A stretch of 64,000 nucleotides of DNA from Eubacterium plexicaudatum ASF492 (GCF_000364225.2 NZ_AQFT02000001.1:5142001-5206000), one strand, 5' to 3'; positions 50,324 through 59,679 are shown, counted from the first letter of the stretch. The notes: generated from the sequence alone by a model not told the origin. Numbers and translations: made by a program.

Positions 50324-51271
50324 ATGCGTTATATAGAAACATTGCGTGAGGGAGAACGCATTAATGAGATTTATTTGTGCAAAAATAAACAACCGTCGGT
50401 GACAAAAGCGGGAAAACCGTTTGTGTCGCTGACGATGCAGGACAAAACAGGAACACTGGATGCAAAAATCTGGGATCCTGGTTCGTTAGGAATAGATGAT
50501 TTTGAAAAACTGGATTATTTGAATGTAGTTGGTGATGTTACAAGTTTTCAGGGATCGCTGCAGCTGAATATCAAGCGTATCCGAAAGGCGCAGCCGGGAG
50601 AGTATGACCCAAAGGAATTTCTTCCTGTCAGCAGATACGATACGGATCAGATGTATGCGAAACTGATGGAAATTATTCGACGGATTGAAAATCCGTATTT
50701 AAAACAGCTGACAATGGATTTCTTTGGTAATACAAAGTTTCAGGAAGCATTTCAATTCCATTCGGCAGCCAAAACCATGCACCATGGATTTGTAGGCGGC
50801 CTGCTCCAGCATACATTGGGAGTGGCTAAATTATGTGAAAGCTATGCGGCGCAGTATGACATTTTAAACAGAGATTTGCTTGTTACGGCAGCGGTCTTTC
50901 ATGATGTCGGCAAGCTCAAAGAACTGTCCAGATTTCCGGAAAACGATTATACCGATGCCGGACAGCTGCTTGGCCATATTATTATCGGGGCACAGATGCT
51001 GACAGAGCGAATCCGCCAGATTCCCGATTTTCCAAAAAAACTTGCAGATGAGCTGATTCATTGTATTCTGGCGCATCATGGTGAACTGGAGTATGGTTCG
51101 CCGAAAAAGCCGGCTCTGGCAGAGGCAGTAGCATTAAGTTTTGCAGATAATATGGATGCAAAGATGGAGGCGCTGGAAGAAGCGTTTGTAAATATCCCGG
51201 AGGGGAATACGGACTGGCTGGGCTTTCATCGTTCTTTTGAATCCAACATAAGAAAAACGAGTATTTTATAA
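50324..51271 (+). CDS. yhaM: 3'-5' exoribonuclease YhaM family (OB fold plus HD domain)
   Basis: The 315-residue protein has an N-terminal OB fold (PFVSLTMQDKTGTLDAKIWD) and a metal-dependent HD domain (HHGFVGGLLQHTLGVAKL, VFHDVGKLKEL, HCILAHHGELEYGS). YhaM enzymes trim RNA and single-stranded DNA from the 3' end. RBS TGGAGG. It lies 20 bases after the HtrA-like gene, likely co-transcribed. Confidence 0.92.
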   Translation: MRYIETLREGERINEIYLCKNKQPSVTKAGKPFVSLTMQDKTGTLDAKIWDPGSLGIDDFEKLDYLNVVGDVTSFQGSLQLNIKRIRKAQPGEYDPKEFLPVSRYDTDQMYAKLMEIIRRIENPYLKQLTMDFFGNTKFQEAFQFHSAAKTMHHGFVGGLLQHTLGVAKLCESYAAQYDILNRDLLVTAAVFHDVGKLKELSRFPENDYTDAGQLLGHIIIGAQMLTERIRQIPDFPKKLADELIHCILAHHGELEYGSPKKPALAEAVALSFADNMDAKMEALEEAFVNIPEGNTDWLGFHRSFESNIRKTSIL

Positions 51272-51464
51272 GGTTAAAAATGATTTTGGCGGGCGTAAAA
51301 TATAATTTCTGCGGTACACGGGAAGAATGTACCCAGAGATTCGCCGGCTGTATTTTTATGCCTAAATTTACGATAAAAAACGAAAATGCAGAGGCACATA
51401 TTTGATTCGGCAAAATGCCGGACATATACTAAAAAACGGTAAAATGATGGAGACAGAGTGAAAA

Positions 51465-52886
51465 ATGGTGAAAAAAAATGACAGAATAGAATTAAACATT
51501 GTAGATATGAGCGCCGATGGTTCCGGAATCGGCAAAACGATCGGACAGGAAAACAGCGGCATGACATTTTTCGTTAAGGATGCACTGGTCGGAGATAAAA
51601 TAATTGCAAAAGTAATAAAAATGAAAAAAACATATGGCTACGCGAGACTGATGGAAATGCTCGAATCATCACCTGACCGCACGGAGCCAAAATGTCCGAT
51701 TCACAGGCAGTGCGGTGGGTGCCAGATCCAGGCGCTTTCCTATGAAAAGCAGTTGGAATATAAGCAGAACAAAATTCGCAACAATCTGATGCGAATCGGC
51801 GGTTTTGATGCGTCGCAAATACACATGGATCCGGTAATCGGTATGCAGGAAACGTATCGTTACCGCAACAAAGCGCAGTTTCCGATCGGCCGCGATAAAA
51901 ATGGTAAGCTGGCAGCCGGATTTTATGCGGCCAGAACACACGTCATTATTCCGGTAGAGGACTGTTATCTGGGCGTACCGCACAATCGAAAGATCATTTC
52001 ACATATTCTGGAATGGATGGAACGCTACCATGTGGAACCATATGATGAAAAAAGTGGAACAGGATTTGTCCGGCATGTACTAATTCGATATGGCTTTCGT
52101 TCCGGACAGCTGATGGTATGTATTATTTTAAATGGGAAATCCCTTCCGCGCTCGAAAGAATTGGTGGACAAGCTGACAAGGTTAAAAGAAATGACGAGCA
52201 TTTCCATAAATGTAAACGAACAGCGCAACAATGTCATTATGGGAAATACGGTAAAAACCATATGGGGTTCGGATTACATTGAGGATTGGATTGGAGATGT
52301 GAAGTTCCGCATTTCCCCGCTATCGTTCTATCAGGTAAATCCGGTTCAGACGGAAGTGCTGTATGGGAAAGTATTGGAGTTTGCGCAACTAAGCGGGAAA
52401 GAAATTGTATGGGACCTATACTGCGGAATAGGAACAATCTCACTGTTTTTAGCACAGCGGGCGAAGAAAGTATACGGGATTGAAATTATCCCGCAGGCGG
52501 TGGAAGATGCCAGAAAAAACGCGGAAATAAACGGCATCGGCAATGCGGAATTTTTCGTAGGAGAAGCCGAAGATGTGCTGGAAAAGCTCTGTGGAAGTGA
52601 TGACATGGATGTGCCTCCGGATAAGGAAGAAAATAGAGAATGGCGTCCGCAGGTTGTAGTGGTGGACCCGCCGCGGAAAGGCTGCGGAGAAAAACTGCTG
52701 GCAGCGATTTTGAAGGTCTGTCCGGAGAAGATTGTATATGTGAGCTGTGATTCGGCTACTTTGGCCAGGGATTTGAAAGTGTTGTGTGCGGGTGGATATG
52801 AGATGGTGAGAGGCCAGGGGGTGGATATGTTTTGTCAGACTGTGCATGTGGAGACAGTCTGCCTTCTGTCGAGAAAAGCCCAATAA
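51465..52886 (+). CDS. rlmCD: 23S rRNA (uracil-5-)-methyltransferase, RlmCD/RumA type
   Basis: It uses SAM to make 5-methyluridine in 23S rRNA. The order is an N-terminal TRAM domain (IELNIVDMSADGSGIGKTIG), an iron-sulfur cysteine cluster (CPIHRQCGGCQIQ), a SAM domain (VWDLYCGIGTISLFLAQRAK, VVVDPPRKGCGEKL), and the motif IVYVSCDSATLARDLKVL. Length is 473 residues. Its final codons (VETVCLLSRK, 52848-52877) recur 2.1 kb downstream, marking an integration point. In streptococci the 3' part of the rum gene is a known site for integrating elements. Confidence 0.93.
   Translation: MVKKNDRIELNIVDMSADGSGIGKTIGQENSGMTFFVKDALVGDKIIAKVIKMKKTYGYARLMEMLESSPDRTEPKCPIHRQCGGCQIQALSYEKQLEYKQNKIRNNLMRIGGFDASQIHMDPVIGMQETYRYRNKAQFPIGRDKNGKLAAGFYAARTHVIIPVEDCYLGVPHNRKIISHILEWMERYHVEPYDEKSGTGFVRHVLIRYGFRSGQLMVCIILNGKSLPRSKELVDKLTRLKEMTSISINVNEQRNNVIMGNTVKTIWGSDYIEDWIGDVKFRISPLSFYQVNPVQTEVLYGKVLEFAQLSGKEIVWDLYCGIGTISLFLAQRAKKVYGIEIIPQAVEDARKNAEINGIGNAEFFVGEAEDVLEKLCGSDDMDVPPDKEENREWRPQVVVVDPPRKGCGEKLLAAILKVCPEKIVYVSCDSATLARDLKVLCAGGYEMVRGQGVDMFCQTVHVETVCLLSRKAQ
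52848..52877 (+). repeat. Left copy of duplicated rlmCD 3' end (att-like)
   Basis: These ten codons encode VETVCLLSRK at the end of the methyltransferase gene. A diverged copy encoding IETVCLLSRK lies at 55003-55032. The resemblance continues weakly past the stop codons (both have GATTT and GTGTGTTT in the following ~70 bases). Bases 52887-53101 hold no gene; a TATAAT at about 52951 may be the cassette promoter. Confidence 0.6.
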
Positions 52887-53101
52887 ATCAAAGGATTTCG
52901 CCATTTTGGAAATAAAATAGATGTGTGTTTCTGTTTCCGTAGAGTGATGATATAATCGGAGATTTACCCCAGGGGATAGGCTTTTTGGAACAGGAGATAT
53001 ACATTTTGGCGAAAGGATATTTTTTAGCAAAAGTTGTTTTGCATCATGGGGTATGAGGAGTTGAATAAAAAGAAGAACAAGTAGGGAGGCGATAGATTTC
53101 A

Positions 53102-54042
53102 ATGGGTACTACATTTCCTAAAGATATAATGGATTGCATGAAAGGATGCATTTTGTCTATTTTTTGGCCGAAAAAAGATATAGTCGATTTTATGAAAAAA
53201 GTTGGTTGTACCTCAAGGGAATTGATGCCGGAAAGTGAATATAAAGAATTGCATAGGGCTGAAATTGTAGATAAAATTTTTACTAATTTAGAAAAAAGAA
53301 GTGATTCGGGAATAGGACAATTTAGGTGTATGTTAAAGGAACTAACGGAATGGAATTATTTCGATCCTTATTATTTCAGAAATTGAACAAACTGAGTGAG
53401 AGCGAAGCAAAAAGAAATATCAGCCATTTAAAACAACTTCAAGAAATTCGGGATTACAAAATAAAGCAGGAAAGACAAAGACAAGAAGAACAGGAAAGAA
53501 AGCGGAAAGATATCAGCATTAGTATAAATGAATTAAAAGAGATCTTCTTAAATTTATTTAGTGGAAAAGATCAGAACGGAAAAGAAATAAATGCACAGAG
53601 AAGAGGATATTTGTTTGAGGAATTCCTAAAAAAATTATTTTTAAATGAGGGTATAGAAGTTACAGAACCGTTTAAAATTGTAGGAGAACAGATTGATGGC
53701 TCAATAAAGTATGATGGAGAGCATTACATAATAGAAGCTAAGTGGCATGATAAATGGAGTGCATCTGATAGCTTGTATCAGTTTGCAGCAAAAGTAGAAG
53801 AGAAGATGTATGGAAGAGGAGTATTTATTTCTGTAAATGGTTTTTCGCCTGATTCCGTACAAGCTCTGACAACAGGAAAGGCACTTAGGACTATTTTGGT
53901 AGACGGTGGGGATTTAGTTCCAATTACAGAAGGAATGTACACCCTGAGAGAAATGCTTGATAACAAAATTAAGGCGGCTCAAACAATGGGGAGAATATAT
54001 GTTGATTCTACAAATTTGGCTGATAAAGTTATCCGGCAGTAA
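53102..54042 (+). CDS. PD-(D/E)XK (Mrr-like) nuclease-domain protein with helical N-terminus (one frameshift)
   Basis: The N-terminal ~100 residues (FPKDIMDCMKGCILSIFWPK) are probably helical and not recognised. A charged coiled coil follows (residues ~115-140, KQERQRQEEQERKRK). The C-terminal part is a restriction-endonuclease fold: RRGYLFEEFLKKLF, then GEQIDGSIKYDGEHYIIEAK (catalytic Asp and E-x-K), then YQFAAKVEEKMYGRGVFISV. Adding one T to 53374-53376 gives DPYYFQKLNKLSESEAKRNI and joins 53102-53386 to 53326-54042, about 314 residues. It precedes a Shedu-like gene by 15 bases and the codons are AT-rich, as in transferred defence genes. Anti-phage function is inferred. Confidence 0.75.
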
Positions 54043-54057
54043 GGAGATGGGAGTTTG

Positions 54058-55038
54058 ATGAAGTTAGAAGAAAAATTGCTTGAACAATATTTTGATGTTA
54101 TAGAGAAGAACGGTAATACAGAAAATCAGATACAGGAATTTCTTGAGGAAAATACTATATTCATACCAATGCCTTTTTTGCTAAATCATTATTTGCATAT
54201 GAATTGTGTGATTTCCAAATTTAAGTTGGGTAATGAATTTGTGACGGATTTTGCATATTTAACTAAGAGTTCTGATTATTGGGAATTTGTATTAGTTGAA
54301 TTGGAAGATGCAAAAAGAAGATTTTTACAAATGATAAGGAAAATATTTATTTTCACTCAGAGTTTAATCATGCATATGATCAGATTACATCTTGGAAGGC
54401 ATATGTCAATAAAAATAGAGAAGCAATTCTTCATCAAATAGATAAATTAAGAGTTCCTCTAAACGAGAATTCTGTAAGGTTTAAATATGTATTAGTTATT
54501 GGAAGAAATGCTGAAAAGATAATTCAGAAAAACGAAGAGCAATGTTTGCAGAAAAGTCTGATAATGATATTCGTGTGATGACATATGATAGTCTTGTTTC
54601 ACAATGTGAATCAGTACCTTATAATGGAGAAAAGATAATATTATCTACTTGGAAAGAACAAGGATTCAAAATAAAGAAATTACCAAAGCAAGAAATTTCC
54701 ACTAGTCTGTTTGCGTATTTGAGACCAGAATATTTGCAAATTTCAGAAAGAGATATTGAAATCTTAAAAGAACAGGATTATCAAATAGATATTTGGTTAA
54801 GTGGAAGGGCGTTAAGTTATAATGACAAGTATGATGCGGCATCTTTGGCTGAAAGGACAACTAATCCATTGACAAAAGCTGTTTTACTTGCCGAAGCAAA
54901 AATAACAAATAATCAAGGGAAGATGGGGGAAATTTCTTACCCCACTTTGAAAATCTATTGCATACTTTCGCTATGCAGTATAAAATCAAAGTTCAGGCGA
55001 ATATTGAAACCGTTTGTCTGCTTTCGAGGAAACCTTGA
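54058..55038 (+). CDS. Shedu-like (DUF4263) immune nuclease homologue (three frameshifts)
   Basis: Shedu proteins protect bacteria from phage with a PD-(D/E)XK nuclease. The printed sequence is split into pieces. Adding one base in each of T run 54322-54326, AA 54541-54542 and C run 54940-54943 gives one protein of about 327 residues. Family features by eye: NEFVTDFAYLTKSSDYWEFV, LVELEDAKRRFFTNDKENIY, HAYDQITSWKAYVNKNREAI, YVLVIGRNAEKIIQKNEEQ and DIRVMTYDSLVSQCESV. The usual E-L-K is E-L-E here. The N-terminal ~50 residues (LEQYFDVIEKNGNTENQIQE) match the preamble seen in this family. Its last codons repeat the rlmCD end (IETVCLLSRKP). The start is the ATG at 54058. Confidence 0.72.
55003..55032 (+). 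repeat. Right copy of duplicated rlmCD 3' end (att-like)
   Basis: Codons for IETVCLLSRK, followed by CCT TGA, repeat the end of the methyltransferase gene at 52848-52877 with synonymous differences. The overlapping 12-mer GAATATTGAAAC (54999-55010) recurs exactly at 55111-55122, possibly a further remnant. Bases 55040-55153 contain no recognised gene. Confidence 0.55.
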
Positions 55039-55153
55039 TTTTCTGCGGTTTGTGGGATAATAAAGAAAGATAATGGACGTGTGTTTTCTGGTCTTTTGAA
55101 TGAAATATTTGAATATTGAAACAGTGGGGTGGTTTGAAACCTTGCTGAATAAT

Positions 55154-55220
55154 AGGCTTTTGCTAAAAGGTATTACTTTTGCGAAAATGTATGATACCTT
55201 CTGGCAGAAGCCTTTTTATA
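55154..55220 (+). terminator. Long-stem terminator closing the nuclease cassette
   Basis: AGGCTTTTGCTAAAAGGTAT (55154-55173) pairs with ATACCTTCTGGCAGAAGCCT (55194-55213), with three G-T pairs, and is followed by TTTTTATA. It isolates the nuclease genes from the next promoter. Confidence 0.8.
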
Positions 55221-55230
55221 TAAAGATAAC

Positions 55231-55260
55231 TTGACTTCTAAATCTTACGGGTGTAATATT
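55231..55260 (+). promoter_or_regulatory. BlaI-type operator-promoter of the paralogue operon
   Basis: TTGACT (55231-55236), a 17-base spacer and TAATAT (55254-55259) form the promoter. Operator site a (55240-55260), TCTTACGGGTGTAATA at its core, fills the spacer and -10. The half sites TTAC and GTAA match the TACA/TGTA logic known for BlaI/MecI operators. Confidence 0.75.
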
Positions 55261-55303
55261 CAAGAGAGTATATTGTATTGTTGGAGAAAATTTTTTTATC
55301 CAA

Positions 55304-55324
55304 AAATCTTACAAATGTAATAAT
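55304..55324 (+). promoter_or_regulatory. Second BlaI-type operator (site b)
   Basis: The core TCTTACAAATGTAATA lies 60 bases before the first lipoprotein gene and about 40 bases after the predicted transcription start, where a bound repressor could block elongation. Confidence 0.7.
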
Positions 55325-55384
55325 TAAAGTGCTGTACATTGAAAATCAGGATATTACCATATTAGAAAAAGAACGGAGGTCTAT

Positions 55385-56620
55385 ATGAAAGAAAAAAGGA
55401 GAGGCATGGGAATGAGACTATGCATGATACAAATACTTCTGAGTTATACCATTTCGGGGTGCAGTGATATGCCCCCGGAAGAAATACAGGTTGATGATCC
55501 CTTCATTGAGGTTCAGGAGGCAACAGAAAATTCTCAGGAGAATGCGGAAGAAATTATAGAAATCTGTGTGGATCTTTATAAAGAAGCAGCAGAACAAAAT
55601 AAGATAGCTGATTTGGAAATGATTCGAAGTATTGTTAATCGCCTTGGAGAAAATGGATATCCGGCTGTTGACAGCAGAAATCAAATTAACATGACGGAAC
55701 CAGAGAAGGTAGTGGAATTCTGCGAAAAGGTGGATGCACAGGAGGAAGCAGAAATAACGATTCTTGAAGTCAGCTATTTGGGCGGATTTGTAAAATACGA
55801 TTTGCACACAAAAGACGGAAATGTAGATGTGGTCAGAAGCTATTACAAGTATGAAAATGGAAATATGAAAAGAGAGGTTATAGGAAACTATCAAGCGGAG
55901 TATTGGAATTATACAGAAGAAGGTTACCTGATGTTTTCCGGTGTCTGGTTTTCAGAAGAATTGTATGTTCTTACGTTGAGTGGGGCAGAGGAGCATACCG
56001 CATTACGAGTACAGCCATTGGATGAAACATATAGGGTGTTGAGTCGGAAATACCTCTGCCCAATCAGCTTTGAACAGAATAATATGTTCATTGTAGATTG
56101 GAGCGAGGATGATTTTGGAGATTTGAATTTCTATGATATGTATGACATTCTTTATCCAAAAGTAAACGGTCAGTATGTTCCTTATGTTGCTGATGACAAC
56201 TTATCAGTCAGTGCAGTTTATCAGATTCCAAAAGAGGAATTCGAAAGTGTTATTATGAAATATTTCAATATCGATAGCGAAACGCTACAATCCAAAACGG
56301 TCTATGATTCGGTGGATTCGACTTATGAATATAAGCCGAGAGGTTTCGAAGAAGTAGAATACCCGGAATATCCATATTCAGAGGTAGTCGGTTTTACAGA
56401 AAACAGCGATGGGACAATTACACTTACAGCTAATGTAGTATTCCCTTATGCAGGTGATTCCAAGGTATATGCTCATGAGGTTGTGGTCCGCCCGTTAGAG
56501 GACGGAGGAGTACAATATGTATCTAACCGAATTATACCATCTGAAAACAACTACAGAGAAACTTGGCATACGCCACGGTTGACGTTAGAAGAATGGGAAG
56601 AATTGTACGGAGGCGAATAA
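55385..56620 (+). CDS. Uncharacterised lipoprotein, paralogue 1 of 3
   Basis: A 411-residue secreted lipoprotein with a signal peptide and lipobox ISGC (residues ~23-26). I do not recognise a function; from memory it may belong to a family annotated DUF6070, unchecked. It shares with the next two genes a C-terminal pattern: IPKEEFESVIMKYFNIDSET, then EVVGFTENSDGTITLTANVV, then HEVVVRPLEDGGVQYVSNRI. RBS CGGAGG precedes the ATG. It is the first gene of an operon behind two BlaI-type operators, so induction by cell-wall-active beta-lactams through BlaR1 is inferred. Its stop overlaps the next start by one base. Confidence 0.75.
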   Translation: MKEKRRGMGMRLCMIQILLSYTISGCSDMPPEEIQVDDPFIEVQEATENSQENAEEIIEICVDLYKEAAEQNKIADLEMIRSIVNRLGENGYPAVDSRNQINMTEPEKVVEFCEKVDAQEEAEITILEVSYLGGFVKYDLHTKDGNVDVVRSYYKYENGNMKREVIGNYQAEYWNYTEEGYLMFSGVWFSEELYVLTLSGAEEHTALRVQPLDETYRVLSRKYLCPISFEQNNMFIVDWSEDDFGDLNFYDMYDILYPKVNGQYVPYVADDNLSVSAVYQIPKEEFESVIMKYFNIDSETLQSKTVYDSVDSTYEYKPRGFEEVEYPEYPYSEVVGFTENSDGTITLTANVVFPYAGDSKVYAHEVVVRPLEDGGVQYVSNRIIPSENNYRETWHTPRLTLEEWEELYGGE

Positions 56621-57893
56621 TGGAAGATGTGAAATGGCTGCTTAGAAGATGTGGACTTCCGATTTTGCTGCTGTTGTTTTTCGTGATAGCAGGAGTGTTC
56701 TGTTGGGGAAAACAGCATGCAGAAAAGCAAAAGATGGCAGAAGAAGTATGGGAGCCACCTGTAGAAATCGAAAATAGCGAAGCAGAAACAGAAGAAGCCG
56801 AGAATGCGGAAACTTCTACAGAGTCAGCATATTGGTTCATTCCGCAAGCCAGCGATGACCTCCTTTCAGAAGAGGAGAAGGAGCAGTTGCAGAGTACGGT
56901 TTGTCAGCAGCAGAATCGGTCAGAGAAATCTATAAGGATATTGTAATTGCAGATGCACCAAGCTACTCTTCCGGTATTAACGAATTTACCAACGAGCAGA
57001 GGAAAGCCGTGGTGGAACAATTGGGCAGAAGCGGTTTAGTAAGTGTTGAAGAAGATAATGCTATGCAAAATCATGAAGCAATTGAAGCGTTTTACGCAGA
57101 TTACTTGAATGGACAGGACTCGATGGTTACGGTATTTGAAGTGCATAGAGATGGACTGATTGGAGCAGTTACTTTTATTTACCGGAAAGGTGAGTTGCAG
57201 ACTTATTATATAGGCGTTCGTTGGAAGGAAGGTGGAGTGCCTGAAATACAGGGAACTTCGGTAAGTAATGTGGCTGAAATTAAACTTACTGAAAAAGGGT
57301 ATTTTATCTACGCATATGAATATGTGATTGCACATGCAAGTTTGAGACAGTATTGGAGAATAGAACCGCTTCCAGAAGACTGCCAGGAACTGACGGAGAA
57401 ATACATATTAGGACTAAGCTATGTGAATTACAATGTGCTTGTCACAAACTGGAACAGTAGCAATGTAGAGGATATTTTGATGCCTTGCATGTATGAAGAT
57501 ATCTATCGGATTTATACAGGCGAAAATCTGAAGACACAGGGATGTGAAATTCCGGCAGAGGAGTATGAAAAAATAATGACTACCTATTTCCCGGTGTCTG
57601 TGGAGCAGTTGAGAGAACATTGTAGATACAACGCAGACCACAACAGTTATGAATATGAAATGATTTATGCCAGTCCATATCCGCCTTTTGGAGAAGTGGT
57701 TGATTACAAAGAAAACACGGACGGAACGATTACTCTTATTGTAGACGGAGTATGGCCGGATTATAATTCTGACCTTGCATTCAGGAATGAGATTGTGGTT
57801 CAGCCATTTGAAGATGGAACTTTCAGATATCTTTCCAATTCTATAGAGCAAATAGAATTGGAACTGCCACCAATAGCAAGAAAGAAAGGATGA
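56620..57893 (+). CDS. Uncharacterised membrane-anchored protein, paralogue 2 of 3 (one frameshift)
   Basis: The start is the ATG at 56620 (MEDVKWLLRRCGLPILLLLF), overlapping the previous stop as TAATG. Unlike its neighbours it has a plain N-terminal transmembrane anchor and no clear lipobox. An acidic linker follows. One T added to 56900-56902 gives QSTVLSAAESVREIYKDIV and joins the two frames (about 425 residues). The C-terminal domain repeats the family pattern: IPAEEYEKIMTTYFPVSVEQ, EVVDYKENTDGTITLIVDGV and NEIVVQPFEDGTFRYLSNSI. Function unknown. Confidence 0.72.
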
Positions 57894-57897
57894 TATT

Positions 57898-59163
57898 ATG
57901 GCATTAAAAAGAAAAAGCATTCTACTGATCATGGTATTTCTGATTGGGTGTTTCGTGTGTGCCTGTGGAAAAGAAGATAGTGTTGCGGGAGAATCTCTTG
58001 TGGAAGATACGGAAGAAGTATCTTCCACGGAGAAAATAAAAAATGCCGAGGAAGAGGCTGCAGTACAATGGGAAAAGGGCTACAATCTTCCGGTAGATGA
58101 ACAGGAAAAGGAAGAAGCTGAGAGTGACTGTAAGAAGCTGATGGAACTTTATCTTGACATTTATGAAACAGCAGATAAAGGGATAGCATCTAATGTTGTT
58201 TTGGATGATCAAACGGTTCTTGAAATGCAGAAGAAGGTAAAGGACGCAGGATATCCAATTGCTACGATGGTAACGTATTCTAACATCGAGAATTATGAAA
58301 GTGTTGACAGTTTTCTGAAAGAATGTATGGAAGGGAAAAGAGGCTCTGTGGTGATTTATGAAATCCATAATGATGGTGGACTGGGCAGAATGAAATTCAT
58401 TTTTGATGGAACGGATATGTATGTTGTGAGTACAAGAGGAATCAGGAATGCTGACAACAAGCTGGGAATTTCGTACATTTCTTATACGAGACTCAAAGAA
58501 TGGAAATACACGGAAAAAGGATGGTTCTGCTATGAGCTGTGTGTGCCAGAGCCGCCAGAGGTTAGTGAAATTATGGATGGAAGCTGCCTGATCAGAATAA
58601 AACCTATGACAGAGGAACAGCGTGAAATGTCTGAACGTTGTGTCCGGGGGCTTGGATATCAGGGACAGAACCTTTTGTGTTCCAACTGGAATGCAGAAAA
58701 TATGAGTGAGTTGGATTATAACGGAATGTTTGAATATCTGTATGGAATGAAATATGGAGAAAAGTTCAATTCCGAAGATTATCCAAATGGCATTCCGAAA
58801 GAAGAATTCGAAAATCTGATTATGGAGTATCTTCCCATAACAGCGGAGCAGATACGAGAGTACGCAGTATTTGATGAGGAAAAGCAGATATATTATTGGG
58901 TGCGTCTTGGATGTTTTAATTACGCACCTACTTTCTTTGGAACTTCTCTGCCAGAGGTTGTCGATATCAAAGAAAATGAAGATGGAACAGTCACATTAAC
59001 AGTTGAGGCGGTTTGTGATATGGTCATTTGCGATGATGCGGTCATAACCCATGAACTTACGGTAAGGTTTGCAGAGGATGGAAGTTTTCAGTATTTGGGA
59101 AATGAAATCCTAAATGACGGAATTATGCATATACCAGACTACCAATACCGTATTAAAGATTGA
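57898..59163 (+). CDS. Uncharacterised lipoprotein, paralogue 3 of 3
   Basis: 421 residues with an N-terminal signal (ILLIMVFLIGCFVCACGKED) offering lipobox-like LIGC or VCAC. An acidic linker precedes a domain that repeats the paralogue pattern: IPKEEFENLIMEYLPITAEQ, EVVDIKENEDGTVTLTVEAV and HELTVRFAEDGSFQYLGNEI. It lies four bases after paralogue 2 behind AAAGGATG, in the same operon. The three copies look like an old tandem duplication, since only short blocks are conserved. Function unknown. Confidence 0.75.
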   Translation: MALKRKSILLIMVFLIGCFVCACGKEDSVAGESLVEDTEEVSSTEKIKNAEEEAAVQWEKGYNLPVDEQEKEEAESDCKKLMELYLDIYETADKGIASNVVLDDQTVLEMQKKVKDAGYPIATMVTYSNIENYESVDSFLKECMEGKRGSVVIYEIHNDGGLGRMKFIFDGTDMYVVSTRGIRNADNKLGISYISYTRLKEWKYTEKGWFCYELCVPEPPEVSEIMDGSCLIRIKPMTEEQREMSERCVRGLGYQGQNLLCSNWNAENMSELDYNGMFEYLYGMKYGEKFNSEDYPNGIPKEEFENLIMEYLPITAEQIREYAVFDEEKQIYYWVRLGCFNYAPTFFGTSLPEVVDIKENEDGTVTLTVEAVCDMVICDDAVITHELTVRFAEDGSFQYLGNEILNDGIMHIPDYQYRIKD

Positions 59164-59164
59164 T

Positions 59165-59208
59165 TTGATAATAGTAGTGTTCTATGGTAATCTTACAGAT
59201 GTAAGAAA
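59165..59208 (+). promoter_or_regulatory. BlaI-type operator-promoter (site c) for the second envelope pair
   Basis: TTGATA (59165-59170), a 17-base spacer and TAATCT (59188-59193). Site c (59188-59208), core TCTTACAGATGTAAGA, overlaps the -10 and contains the perfect palindrome TTACAGATGTAA. The next gene starts at 59223. Confidence 0.72.
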
Positions 59209-59222
59209 AGAAAGGAGGACAC

Positions 59223-59663
59223 ATGAAAAAATTAAAATTAGTTGGAATATTGGCAGCAGTTGTATTGATAGGCAGTGTGATTTCAATTCCACTTATAAAT
59301 AACCATACAGCCTATAAGGTGGAAAAGACATTATGTGAAATTCCGTTGCCAGAGGGAACAGAATTGATAGAGTCGTTGTCACAGGCTGGGAAACTGACGG
59401 GTAACGGAAATGGAATGCAGTATTTCGGAGCAATTTTAATTCGAAGTGATTTGTCTTTGGAAGAACTGGATGCTTACTATTCAGGTTACAGAAGTAATGA
59501 ATGGGAATATTTGGTGGAAACTCAGGAAGGGCAGTCCATTGAGGTGATTGATCACGAGACACTACAATTTTCGGAAGAAATAAAGGGCAGCGGTTATTAC
59601 ATTGTATATTCTTGGGGAAGTGGAAAATCTCTATTGGAAGAGCTGGATATACGTGGACATTAA
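59223..59663 (+). CDS. Small membrane-anchored protein of unknown function
   Basis: 146 residues with an N-terminal membrane anchor or signal (KLVGILAAVVLIGSVISIPL) and an extracellular domain (ICEIPLPEGTELIE-like: CEIPLPEGTELIESLSQAGK; LSLEELDAYYSGYRSNEWEY). AAAGGAGG precedes the ATG just after operator site c, making it the first gene of a separately controlled pair. No family recognised. Confidence 0.7.
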   Translation: MKKLKLVGILAAVVLIGSVISIPLINNHTAYKVEKTLCEIPLPEGTELIESLSQAGKLTGNGNGMQYFGAILIRSDLSLEELDAYYSGYRSNEWEYLVETQEGQSIEVIDHETLQFSEEIKGSGYYIVYSWGSGKSLLEELDIRGH

Positions 59664-59679
59664 AAGGAGTGCTATAACA

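Noticed and set aside
55111..55240. Small gene between the nuclease cassette and the lipoproteins
   Set aside because: Only short frames occur and the segment is mostly a terminator and a promoter.
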